A DNA stretch of 64,000 nucleotides, taken from the NCBI GenBank assembly GCA_008973525.1, contig WACJ01000046.1, positions 558,001-622,000 of the forward strand. The letters are read 5' to 3'. This DNA is from Stenopsyche tienmushanensis. Its lineage: Eukaryota; Arthropoda; Insecta; Trichoptera; Stenopsychidae. The translations under genes and the position numbers were made by a program. This document shows, one piece after another, positions 9,961 through 20,890 of this stretch (positions are counted from its first letter, which is position 1; every line of letters begins with the position of its first letter). Under the pieces are notes generated by a model that was not told the origin of the DNA, did no database searches, and saw only the letters and a program-made list of their open reading frames with translations.

Positions 9961-12388
9961 ATAAAAAGATATCTGGACTGTAGAAAGGTAATATTTTTAA
10001 TTTGAATTGTTATAAAGAACCTATTTCATATCACCAATCACAATATTTCTCAGAAATTATTACATGATATAATTTTAGAAAATATTTTAAAATTCTATAT
10101 ATGCTTATGGATTATTTGTTACATCCTTTTAATTTTCATATGCACCTTGATTGTTGAAATTTGTTAAAGTAATTTCATGAATCACATTTAGAAGGGTTGT
10201 GTATTAAATTTTCACTTAATTACCATCGCTTGATAAGCGAAGACAGTAGTGAAGATTGGGCTAATTAAATGCTATTTTCTACTACATACAAAGGCAGACA
10301 ACTCTTACTATTCTTAGGAAAATATAAATGTTATAGGAATTCTATTTCGATGTTAAATAAATAGGAAATAAAAACGTTTCCGGAGAGAGCTCAGCATAAT
10401 ACATCATTAAGAGATAATCGATGAAAGTATACGGAGCGCAAAGGAAAACGAAATACACATTTTTATAAAGTTTATTTTGGTCTGTATAAAAATAAGTGAA
10501 AATCTTTAGAAGCCACAAAGAGATGAATAAAGTTTATAAAAAAGTATAACAGAATGAGACATTAAGATGAAATTAATAATACAAACAAAATATTAGAAGT
10601 GAAACTGTTACGCAGTCGACCAGTCGACCGCGGTCGATGCTTTGGCCATTTTTGTGCTATATTATTCGTTGTTGAATGAAAAGTTAAATGAGAGAATTTT
10701 AAAAAAATGCTTTAAAAAACCGCATAACTTTGAAATTGCACAAAAAGAGGTTTGAGTGTACAATACATAGATGGAAATATATTTTCATTTAAACTCTTTT
10801 AAATAGGTAATTAAATTCATTTTTTTCATCGCTATCTCACCATCTACTGAAAGCACATTTCAACAGATGCTTTTAATATAATTGCAATGTGACCAAAAGG
10901 ACTCGTTAAAGTTTCTGGAGTAACAAGTCTATCTTAGAACGTCCAGACAGATTTTTCACACTTGACCAAATCACACGTTCGACTCAAAATGAAAAATACA
11001 ATAATGAGAAAGAAAATCTTCGTTTTCCGAAGGCATTTTATTCGTATAAAGATTTAACATGCGGCAATTTTGACAGGCTTTCACCCCCATGTTAACGATT
11101 ATTTCATATAATATTAAAATCATAGTTGTACCCGTGAGCATGCCCATCAATCACACCCGTAAATACTTGTCAATTACGGCGGTGACTTGCAGCGACATTT
11201 TATTTATTTACTTAAATTTAACGCGATACATTTTTATAGGTACCTAATTGTGACAGATGACGAATAGCGTGCTTCAAGTGTTAAAATTGTAGATCGACAG
11301 GGGATTACGGTCTGTGTTAACATACGCGTAGCTGTAATTACACTTTAATATTCGATGATAAAATCACAGCGAGGATGTCGATGTTTCTCCACTATTAATT
11401 AAGCCTTCGTATAAACAGGAAGTTTGAGAAAAGCTCCTGGAAATTTCTAATAACAGTTTATGAGGCACTTGCTCTGCCTGACGTATTTTCATATTATAAC
11501 GTAATTTCATGAATGAATTCTCGTCGCCGCCATGGAAAAAGATTTTTTCCTCGTCGAAATTAAGCCGCAATTTTCTATTCCGGAAGAATGACTCTAATTA
11601 TTAATTCATGAAAATTCGCCTAGTGTCTAAAAATAGAAAAAAATCCTTATACATAAAAATGTTTCGTCCTTTGGGGTTATACACATTTTTAGATTCATAT
11701 ATAATATTATTAAATTTTTATAGTCATATATAAATTTTGAAAAAATACCCAAAATTTCATCTCTATATCATCATAACCTTTATAACCTATGGTCTATGGT
11801 TTTTGTATTTTGAAATATATTTTTGATCTAAATAAATCATTATTTTATGCAATTGGTTTAAAGAAAATTAGTTTTGAGCTTCCAAAGTTGCAAAAAATGT
11901 GCGAACGAATGAGAAATGTTAATTTCTAAATTCTCTAATTGAAAAACTAATAATTATTTTGAACTTAGCTTAATTTTAAAAAGTTTAATAGATTACACTC
12001 TTTAAATATTAATATTGGAATTAAAATATTGAACGATTTTATATGAACTTTTATATGAAATCTTGAAATTGGTGAATATCTGGAATTAAAGATTTAGCAA
12101 TTACAGAATAACGCTAAAATGAATTTGATGTTTTATCAAGAATTTCTATTAACTATTATTGTGTTAATATCAAACAAAAATAGATCGTGGTAATTATACC
12201 GAACACATCAAAGAATTGCCGTAATAAGTTTTCAAGCCTAAATCGAGAAGTTGTTTTAATACCTTTACTCCAATTTGATTAATATTTAATATATCTCATG
12301 GAAAATTTGTTATTCATTCCATAAATATTACCAGGTTTTATTGATCCATTCATAATCTGTTTGTATTTTAAATCACCTTTTTTATCTT
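9961..12388. other. Non-coding DNA with a GC-richer island
   Basis: AT-rich with a directly repeated GTCGACC at about 10615-10627 and a GC-richer stretch at roughly 10900-11600. No coding or RNA signal. A 68-codon minus-strand frame at 11364-11570 has no recognisable motif. Confidence 0.4.
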
Positions 12389-12898
12389 TTATGAAAAATA
12401 TCCATATTCGTACACCTGTGATATTGGCGAAGAGTGATGATGGTACTTTTCGAGGCGCAGATCCGAGTCGTTACTGAGAACTGGTGGCAATTTTAACAGT
12501 CTAAGAGATATTGAAACAATCTGGAAGAACGCCTGTCGACTGACGAAATAAACTGCCGTATGTACGCGGAGATTGCGGGTTCGATTTCCCGGGAAACAGA
12601 CGCGAGTGTTATTAACTGCGCCCCAAAAGACGCGTACATTGGTTCTCATATGAACAGGCGTGCAATACTCCATCGGGAAAAATGAAAGCCTCCTCCTTCG
12701 CGAACCCAAATTTGGAAACAATCCATTTTCTAGGGTAATCAGCGATCGCAAAAATGTTCTAACGTCCCCATCTATTCGGAATAAATCACGGTACCTCGTA
12801 TTATCTTGAATGTCGGGCGTATTGCATAGACGCCGAAGATATAAATTTTCCTGTGTAATGTATTGAGAAGACATTTCTTTTTCTTCAATTTTTAACAT
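12389..12898 (-). other. Longest open frame in the window (169 codons), function unknown
   Basis: An uninterrupted minus-strand frame in a GC-richer island. It starts MLKIEEKEMSS and includes an Arg-rich patch (GSRRRRLSFF) and FPGNRTRNLRV. I recognise no domain, signal peptide or membrane segment. The complementary strand carries GGGTTCGATTTCC near 12578-12590, which resembles a tRNA B box, and proteins translated across such sequence typically yield this kind of PGxRTRNL string. I see no convincing splice context. Most likely a chance frame or tRNA-related repeat in a GC-rich patch; a coding exon cannot be excluded. Confidence 0.15.
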
Positions 12899-14800
12899 AG
12901 AAACGGGGTCAATTTACCCACAAAAAAGCTCAATAGTCTCAAAGATAAATATTTTAATATATATTTTTAGAAGCGTTGACAAAAAAATTAAATCAAGGAA
13001 ATATGCATTGAGGTTAAAAAAAGTTTGATGCATCAAAATCAGTTTTTCCATATTTTTTTAAATAAATAAACTGAATTTACATATTTCGTCTTAGTTCTCA
13101 GATCATAAGTGTAATTATTTTAGTCAAATGACGTTCCTTATTTTCATTTCTCTTGTTAGAGTTGGCTTTTCATAACACAGTTGTCATGTTGTTGAATGAA
13201 TGTTCTGATAAAGACGATCATCCCGTCATATGATTCTCTACCATAAAAAAATGTTCTAAAATCTTATAAATAAGTATTACTCGTCAATGGAATCGTTCAT
13301 TGTTATTTTATATAATGTCTAAATTTTTAGCGAAATATATATCACTATTGATCAATATATTATATTAGACCTATTTAAGTTGTATTATCAAAATAAAATG
13401 TATTTTTGATTAGATTTTTCACTTCATGAATCTTTTGTAAAATACATTCCATAAAAGCTATATCCAACCCAAAGCTGGTTAATAGGTCAAAGGTAACACA
13501 TTGGCCTCAAGCCAGTCTTTTACGTAGCCTGAAGTCTTCGTTCGGCTCAATAATCAACAGTTACATTTAATAAAGCAAATATACAAGGGAGTGAAAAATC
13601 GAAAGCCGTTAATCTTTATAACGTATAACAAATGACATTGTTCTACTTGGACAGATAATTCATATCCCCAAACGTATTAAGGTTTCTGTATATTTTCACT
13701 AATTCGATACATATTTCATTGACAAACAACAACAAAAAATCCGTTGCCATGATATACGCAGAAAATAGAGCTTTCATAGGAGCGCCGAGTGAAAGCTCTA
13801 AATTAAAGCAAATATTTGTTTCGCGAATTGGATTGCAGATGCAAGTTGAAACAAACACGGCAATATATATTTATTAAGTAATATTTGCTCACTGGTATAG
13901 TCTGCGAATTTCCATTTCATATGTGAATTGCATGCAATTTTCATCCTGGAAAAATATTTTTCAGACAGGAATCGATGGTTCCATCAAGATTATAATAAAT
14001 AGTAATATTTCAATTGAATAATTTACAGGTTTGCTGTCATAATAAAAACTTCAAAGCTATGCTTTAATTTCATTTTAGAAATGTCCTTCATTCGAGCGAT
14101 TGAATTTAATTGAGTTCAAATTTTGGGGGCCTTGACGTCTTCAAATTCAATAAGTAAGTAATGAGCTTTCAAAAGCTGTCAGGAATCTGTGACGGGTTTC
14201 GGTATGCGAGTTATGCATGTATAGCAGGAACAAAGCATCCCTGCCTAATCGCGTCATAAACGGGTTGAATTTACAGCCTCCCAACTATGTCTTGTGAGAT
14301 GAATCCTGACCGCTTAGGGCGCTCCACTTCCTTCCGGGATGCTGCAGCTTAATTGTCCACCGTTAAGTTGTAAGCTCTCCCGTTATGCCTAATATAACTG
14401 AAATTAAATTTTGGCTTTTCTGTCTCAGGGCATATTACGGTCGTCTTCTGACACAGTTGATTCTGATTACTTTAAAAATCATTTCAGTAAAAAAAACGAT
14501 GCCTGGTTTAAATTTATACAACTTGATTTTAAAAAAAAGTCGAGTAATTGAAAGTGGTAAGCATATGAAATTACAGTGTGCAGGTCATAATGCAAGACCA
14601 ATAGATAATATGTTAAAAATACGATGCAACAACTTAATTCAGATTCAGAATTTAAAGCATATATTTATATATATTACAACATGATTCGTGTAAATCTTAA
14701 AGACTCCAATATATGTATATTTGGGCCATTCCCATTCGGTATTGATCCGTAATAAAATTTAGAACTTAAGCGTCTTTGAATTATTGTCAAATTTAGAACA
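12899..14800. other. Non-coding DNA with GC-richer patches and a perfect hairpin
   Basis: No gene recognised. GC-richer patches lie at about 13440-13560, 13740-13860 and 14160-14380. TAGAGCTTTC (13766-13775) and GAAAGCTCTA (13791-13800) form a perfect 10-bp inverted repeat around a 15-nt GC-rich spacer. Confidence 0.4.
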
Positions 14801-15538
14801 AGCAGTCTTCCTCGGACAGCCTTAAGTATAACGGCTGGGCGCGTTTCGCAAAAAGGTTCGATTTCATGATACGTCTCTTTCTTCTATGCCGTGTCGATAC
14901 CCTCACCACCAGAGCTATGCCCTCCGACAGGGCCCCCTAGATCAGTAAGCCCATTTCATCTTGTTCTAATGAAAAGTACGCGCATAACATTATAACATAC
15001 TGCTAAATTTTATTAAATCTCGTTCTTCGTTATCCCCTAAGCGCGCGGCTTATGGCAAACATCAAAATTCACCGCTAGTTCGAATACTGAGATGCGACAT
15101 AATTACCCATGGCTAATACAATTTGACTAACACTTTTCTGTGGTCTAACCACATTTGACTACTTAATCTTACCGATTCGGTGCCAAAAAGCCTTAGGAAT
15201 AGAACAAGGACAAGAAAACACCAAATATACGGCCTTGAGGAGAGGCATATGAAGAACTTCACTTTGCAACGTTAACAACATTGTCTTCCGTATCTATATC
15301 ATTTTGAAATTGTCGAATTGAGAGGGTCAACCTAAAATGGGAAACCACTCAGTCTCGAATTCACTCGGGTAAGTTGTACGAGGACGGGGAGACACCCTCA
15401 GTTGGTGTAGGAGCGAATCCGAGATGCACTTAAGCGTCACGTATATCTTCACCCTATACCGGCAACGCCCTAGCGAGGAAAGGGGGGACTGCGTTTCCAG
15501 GAAGCCCTTTCCAGTAGAATCAGAAAGGTCGTCTAGAG
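14801..15538. other. GC-richer sequence hosting the hAT insertion
   Basis: Noticeably GC-rich compared with its surroundings, and continuous with 17569-17800 once the hAT element and one target duplication are removed. The right part ends in an (ATG)n tract at 17776-17790, preceded by TGTTTGTGGCTGCACT; LINE-like retroposons often end in such short tandem tails. It may therefore be an older retroposon remnant, but I found no readable coding in it. Confidence 0.25.
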
Positions 15539-15698
15539 CAGTGCTCCGCAACGTTTTCTCACCTACGGCACACCAAAGCTCTTCTTTAAATTTCGCGGCA
15601 CACCAAAAGCCAAAAATAATAGATATTGATTTATTTATTTTTAAACAGCTCTCCCCATAGTATATAACAAAAAAAAAATCTAAAAGGGCCTAAATATT

Positions 15699-16091
15699 TT
15701 ATACAATTTTACAATAATTATTTTTATTTCCTATGTACACATACATAAAAACTATACTACATTTACATTGTGCAATCTTAATAATTATTATAAAATAATG
15801 TGATACCTGCGCTTTTTTCGATTCAAATTTTTCAGCCAAATTTCTAATCAGTGTTCCTAAAATATCGCTTGACATGTAATGAATAAGTCTTTTAACAGTA
15901 TTGGCAGACAACGAAACTTTATTTACTTCCTTAACATCATTGGGCTCAAGCATAAGTCGAACAACTTCCTTGCATACTGATTTTATAAGTGTTTCGCCGA
16001 TAGTATGTGGTTTTTTCTGACGTGCAGTTAATTTTGCAACAAGGTAGCTAGCTTCTAAGGCCTTTTCAGAAACCGTAAAGGCTGAATTCAT
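15699..16091 (-). pseudogene. hAT transposase fragment, N-terminal part after the BED finger
   Basis: A 130-codon minus-strand frame with ALEASYLVAKLTARQKKPHT, IGETLI, VRLML, and LSANTVKRLIHYMS. These match ZBED5/SCAND3-like hAT transposases (ASYxVAxxIAKxxKPHTIGETL...LSxNTVxRRI). The frame turns to non-homologous sequence after about residue 90, so the RNase-H-like catalytic core, the hAT dimerisation region and the rest are missing. The frame is offset by one from the upstream BED finger (16140-16290), showing a frameshift. Not functional. Confidence 0.85.
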
Positions 16092-16109
16092 AAATTTTCT
16101 GTTTTTAAT

Positions 16110-16300
16110 TTGGTTCTAAACGCCTTTGAAAATATTGTTTATCATTTTTGACGCAACTGGGATGGTTTGAATTTAGATGGCGATTTAATTTATTGGGTGC
16201 CATTGCTTCGTTTGATAGCTGTTCGCTGCAAATAATGCATTGTGGCTTTGGAGCTGTTTCATCACCACATCACGAGAATCCATATCGAATGTAGTCTTCG
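16110..16300 (-). pseudogene. BED-type zinc finger of the hAT transposase, broken
   Basis: The minus strand encodes YIRYGFS, an in-frame TGA (about 16270), then PKPQCIICSEQLSNEAMAP followed by NKLNRHLNSNHPS. The C-x2-C pair (about 16227-16241) and the H-x4-H pair (about 16162-16182) form a BED finger, the DNA-binding module of many hAT transposases. A second stop (TAA) and a frameshift separate it from the transposase frame at 15699-16091. Confidence 0.82.
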
Positions 16301-16989
16301 TTGTGCTTTAATTTCACAGTCTTCTTTGGCATTTTTGCAATGCTTGTGCTGGGTTCTTCTGTATGTAAATACGAATCTTTTCCACGTAAAATTGTATCCA
16401 TTGTAACGTAGGCGAGAGCCCTCAGCTGAATACCAGGGCCCAGTTATCTTCGTCATGCTTCTGTCGACCAGTCCCAGTTACCTTCGTTCGTAGAGCTTTT
16501 GACGACCCGCGGCTGCCGCGTCCCTCGTAACATCGGCGAGAAGGACTCCACAGGGTGGTGGTGTTGGATTTCAAAGACGACTTTTTCTCCACAGTATGCT
16601 TATTTGTTCCACTTTGAACAGACTGCGGCTGCGAGGCGTGGAATACCCAAACTCGAGCTCAGAAGTGAGTCTAAATTCAAGCTTTCAAGGAGAGGACTTC
16701 GCAGACAGAACTCAGAGTAGTCTTAGTTATACCATATTTAAAGAAGTGTAAAATTAAATATTAATCACATGAAGAACGCATAATCATACAAAATTCATTA
16801 ACATAACTAATAGTAATGAATGGTAACTACTGTCGCAAGACGAGTGACGTAGCACGGTAACACGACTAAAGTAGGCTGATCGATTGGTAATTTGTGGGAT
16901 CGTTGCTATCCTTGCCTAGTTTTAGCAAAGGAATTACTGGTTTTGGCAAAGAAAATTGCTGGGAAATACCTCATATTTAGGCACGCATA

Positions 16990-17440
16990 AAATATTTTAG
17001 TTATATGAATGGCAGATTTTTTTATTATCGATTGTGTCAAAACCCAGGGACTTTTTGTTTTTTAGTTTTCTAATGATTTTTGTTATTTCTAAAGGAGTTA
17101 CCGATTTAATTTTGTGCATGTCATTATCTGAGCTTTCACGTAAATCCCTAATTGATTTGTTAACAGCTTTCTTTGTTTTGCTGTCGCTCATATTTTCGAA
17201 AATCTTGTGATTTAGGCACAAGGTTTCTGTAAGCATGTTTGTCTTTTCTACATCGTTTTCGGCTATCTTATCGTTTCTAACCAAAATAGGAATTCCCATG
17301 CCTCTGTTTTTGTATGATTTGACGGTTTTTAAAAGTGATCCAATCTGAATTCTATTGATTCTGTCAGCACAATGACAGATGAATCCCGGAATAGAAATAT
17401 TAATGTCTGGTTTTAGGTGTCTGGCGACATAAATAGGTGA
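16990..17440 (-). pseudogene. Non-LTR retrotransposon fragment (linker and start of reverse transcriptase) inside the hAT
   Basis: Minus-strand frame at 16997-17299 reads GIPILVRNDKIAENDVEKTN, MLTETLCLNHKIF, then VTPLEITKIIRKLKNKKSLG and FDTIDNKKI. This is the segment between endonuclease and reverse transcriptase in Jockey-like non-LTR elements (xEIxxIIKxLKNKKSPGxDxIxNKxLK). The frame breaks before the RT catalytic motifs. Related sequence (a PDINISIPG-type stretch) continues upstream to about 17430. It lies between the hAT BED finger and the hAT right terminus, so it either inserted into the hAT or was carried by it. Confidence 0.7.
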
Positions 17441-17568
17441 CAGGCGCTGGAGAACTATTGAAAAATATTTTAATTATAATATTGTCTTATTTGACCGCGG
17501 CACACCTGTATCGGCCCACGGCACACCAGTGTGCCGCGGCACACCGGTTGCGGAGCACTGGTCTAGAG

Positions 17569-18340
17569 TACTTTTCCACTGTCTTCCGAAGTAAACTACT
17601 CAGTCTTTACAAACCTCCTACACTCCCTATCGAGACAGTCGCGAAAGCGTTCGTCAATACGTTCATTCAGGATACCCGTTGAGTGAGCGTTCATTCGAAA
17701 TAAAAATCGGTCTTCTTCCTGTGAATGGATATTGTAGAGGGCTATAGTTCTGCAGTGGAATGTTTGTGGCTGCACTATGATGATGATGATATATATGATA
17801 ATCAAAATTATTGAAATAAAATAGTTTTAGATTTTATTAGAATGAATGATCACATATAGATTGTTCAAATAATATCAACTGATACATTTCGTTCATATTT
17901 TCAAATATTATTTATATAAAGAAAATATAATTTTCTAGCTGTAATTTTAATTCGTGGAAACCTTTTAAGGAAATTTTATAGCGATCGCCTACAAATTACG
18001 TTAATTAAATTTTCATTTCATTGACCGCTTACAATATAAAACCATAACGATTCATCAATCTATACAAAGAAAAAACAATCTAGATGTTTTTAAAATAATC
18101 GTGAATAAATTTCCATTCATATATAATCCTTTGAGACCTACAAAAGTAATATTTTGTGCACTAAAAAAGGGTTAATATTTTATTTTCGTATTGAGCTGAC
18201 ATTCAAATTAAAATACCTAACAAATGTATTAAATTCATAGCAAGCATAATTTTATTGCTTTATCAGTATTTTTATTCATGCGAAACACCACAAAGTAAAT
18301 AGGATTTTAAAGAGATTTATATAACTAAAACCCTTTGGGA
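17569..18340. other. Right flank of the hAT: (ATG)n tract, then AT-rich spacer
   Basis: Continues the GC-richer host sequence interrupted by the hAT. It ends in an (ATG)n tract at 17776-17790 followed by (TA)n. From 17800 to 18340 it is plain AT-rich sequence with nothing recognised. Confidence 0.4.
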
Positions 18341-19436
18341 GTGCAAATATTGGCACACAGAATGAGCGCTATGGCGGTAACGGCCCTAGGGCAAGCCGAT
18401 TTGATGTTGCATATGCCATCGGAACGATTTTATTCAATCCGATGTAATCTTTTGGCCGAAATTGCATAAAATTCTATATGCGGAGGATGCCATCCCTGAG
18501 CGAGTATCATGGATGCGACCTCGTGAATATATATTCGATGGATCTTCAACATCTTGGATGCTGCCGTATAAAACATTGTCGCCACATTTACGACACATCG
18601 TTTAGCTAAGACTTGCATTATCCTTTACGACGAAAATAAAAATGATCCCTAAAAAATATGTGTATTTTATCACTGAAATTTAAGAGTTTCATATGCAGAA
18701 TTCAATCCCAAAATGTTGAAGCTTAGCCATAAATTTTGTTCTTGTTTTATAATAAGTTTATTGCAGATGCATTTGTGCTATACCATGATTGAAAAATTGG
18801 GAAAAGCTCACTTATAACATAGAATTTCTGCAACTTGTTTTCTTTCAACTTTATAACTTCAACTGTTAGATTTGAGAATCAAAAACTACATTTAACACTA
18901 ATTACACAAGGGAATCATAGCTAGATTTAATACTAATTACATCAGGGATTCACTGCAATGGATTTGAAATAAGGGTGATGATAAAAACGATGTCAAGCAA
19001 AATGAGATCTAGTCGGGAGGTCATAGATATGTACGTCAGTTTCGTTTGAATTTGCTGTCTCTTTTGTGTATCACAGATACTAGCACTCAGAATCTCTCAA
19101 ATCACCTAATATTTGGTATTAAGTAAAAACAGCAGACCCATCGAAAGACCTCATACACGCTGAGATGATCAGGTTACTAAAGAACTTGGTCAAATTGAGG
19201 GAAGAGGCTCATGACAGAAGTAAATAACGGAGCGCATCATTGGTGGCTTCTTATTTTGTAAAGTAAAGTAAAGATGCATGTTTTAATGAAACAATTAAGA
19301 AATAGACTCTGTTTGGAGGATTTAGAGCGTATTAATCTGATATTAATATCCATCAAAGATAAAAAGATCGTCAATATAAATGCTCGTACTTTTAAAAAAA
19401 ACCGCATAACTAGAATGAATTAAATGTTAAAGCCTA
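18341..19436. other. GC-richer island followed by AT-rich spacer
   Basis: A GC-richer stretch at about 18341-18620 contains a 62-codon minus-strand frame without recognisable motifs. The rest is AT-rich and empty. A candidate regulatory element at most. Confidence 0.3.
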
Positions 19437-19440
19437 ATTA

Positions 19441-20890
19441 AGGGGGTATTCCAATGTGAACGCGTAAAAAAAGGCATATTTTCGATATTTTTTTTCTCTG
19501 AAACTATAGCATATAATTAAACGAATGTTTTTTTATCTTAAAGGCATATTTAAGGAGAAGGACAAAAGATTTTTTTTGATGATCAAAAATATTTATTTAT
19601 TTATTTATGACAAAAAAATCAAGCGAATAAAAAAAAAAGTTTTCTGCTGGCGTAGGTACTTTGGGCTCTCCTGGTGATCTGAAATAGAAAATTGAAATAG
19701 TTTATTAATCTAGGTAACTGTCCCTATCGCAGGTACCTCAACTTTTTTATTTCATTGAAAATTGACAAAATGGCGGCGTTTTTTGTAAAAGAGAGAGAAA
19801 AACACACATTTTTTGCACCATAAATGAGGTGAAATTATAAGTTAAAATCTAAATATCAACAACTTGGAGGCACGGACGATAGCCATAATAGTTCTTAATA
19901 TCGTATTAAAATTTGAAGTCGATACGCTTAGCCATTTTTTAAAAATCACCTACGCCAGGTGCAAAAATGTCGTTTTGAGAAAAACGCGTTTAAAGTTTTT
20001 AAAGATGAAAAGTCATAGAAAACTTACCTTTTCGACTGATCAGTAATGCCCCAACCATACAAGGTACCTTTTTCTTCGTCATAGACTTCTTCTTTAGCCG
20101 CTCTAGCTTCTCTCCTTGCGATTCGAGCGGCTTTTGAAGCAAAGGAGCTGCGTTGGTCTGGGCGTTGTACGCGCGCATTGTCGCAGTCCTTGGCGAAACT
20201 CAAGCTTCCAGGGCCAAGTAAACAGCCCATGACTTCCAAGATCTTAAGTATTCTTTTCTGACCTTCATCAATTATGCAAACTGCATTATAGGTGGCAATT
20301 TCCAATTTTTTTTGCCGCAATAGACATATTTAGGTGCCAAACGCAAGCATTGAAACTTTCGTTGTCATTTTGCGTGTTGGAACCTAAGTATCTCTCTAAA
20401 AGTTCATTTTGGCTCAGCTCTTCATAAATTGGCTTCAAAGTGTCTTGTGTTTTGTTATATTCATCTGTATCTTCTTTGCCAATTCACGTATTGCATGCTT
20501 TATAGAAACTCGATTTTATGATGGTATCAAAGATTATATCGGAATCTTTTCCAATCAGTGATACAATGCCTAGAAGAGAAGAAAATCCTCTCTTGAACCA
20601 CGAACCATCGCTAGAAACCGAGAGCTCATTTTCTGGAAAGCCAGCTTGTACATTTAACTCTTTTTCTTCTCGAACGGCTTTACGAATCACAATGTCGTAC
20701 ATAGCGTTTACGCTTTCAGAGATAGATTTTATAATATTATAATATAAATTTACGTTAAAACTCTTGCCAATATCCATATATCCACAAAGATAGTTTATAT
20801 TTTGCAAACCAGCGCCAATCAATCGCGTAACATACACGAAACGGCGGTATCTGCTTCGAAAACATAGCGCGCGCGCAGTTAGATGCTCTC
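19441..20890 (-). mobile_element. Kolobok/Mutator-like DNA transposon, truncated at the 5' side
   Basis: The element starts right after TTAA (19437-19440) with the terminus GGGGGTATTCCAATG. It contains a minus-strand transposase remnant at 20024-20890. TTAA targets plus a GGGGGTATTCC-type terminus fit the Kolobok group; the protein is of the kind annotated as Mutator-like transposase domain. No matching right terminus was found between 20890 and 22000 and the transposase N terminus is missing, so the element is truncated on that side. A related terminus occurs at 58019. Confidence 0.72.
20024..20890 (-). pseudogene. Kolobok/Mutator-like transposase, nearly readable C-terminal portion
   Basis: Order on the minus strand: RRFVYVTRLIGAGLQNI and a GYMDIGKSF segment; VSSDGSWFKRGFSSLLG (the catalytic-core motif VSGDGTWQKRGFxSLxG of this family, about 20560-20620); then NTQNDNESFNACVW (about 20340-20385, family motif TQNxNESFNxxxW). 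A C-terminal block follows: EIATYNAVCIIDEG, LGPGSLSFAKDCDN, ARIARREARAAKEE and LYGWGITD. Only two lesions are visible: a TGA at 20484-20486, where the family usually has Trp after a Cys-x2-Cys, and a frameshift at or near a run of eight T at 20306-20313. The protein would be a DDE-type transposase for cut-and-paste at TTAA. Confidence 0.82.

Larger units (their letters stand above)
15539..17560 (-). mobile_element. hAT-superfamily DNA transposon, broken, with perfect target duplication
   Basis: 2,022-bp element flanked by identical 8-bp duplications GTCTAGAG at 15531-15538 and 17561-17568. Terminal inverted repeats are CAGTGCTCCGCAACG on the left and CGGTTGCGGAGCACTG on the right. Subterminal repeats of GCACACC occur at both ends (for example CGGCACACC near 15565 and several at 17498-17545). 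Eight-bp duplications and CAGTG ends are diagnostic of hAT. The transposase remnant is on the minus strand, most like the ZBED5/SCAND3/FAM200 type. A non-LTR retrotransposon fragment sits inside. Confidence 0.93.

Noticed and set aside
16499..16720. Plus-strand 73-codon frame in the hAT
   Set aside because: Lies inside the hAT opposite to its transposase strand; no recognisable protein.
19010..19230. Reverse-transcriptase-like reading around HAEMIRLLKNL
   Set aside because: Too short and generic to support homology.
20518..20742. Plus-strand 74-codon frame
   Set aside because: Antisense to the conserved core of the Kolobok/Mutator-like transposase.
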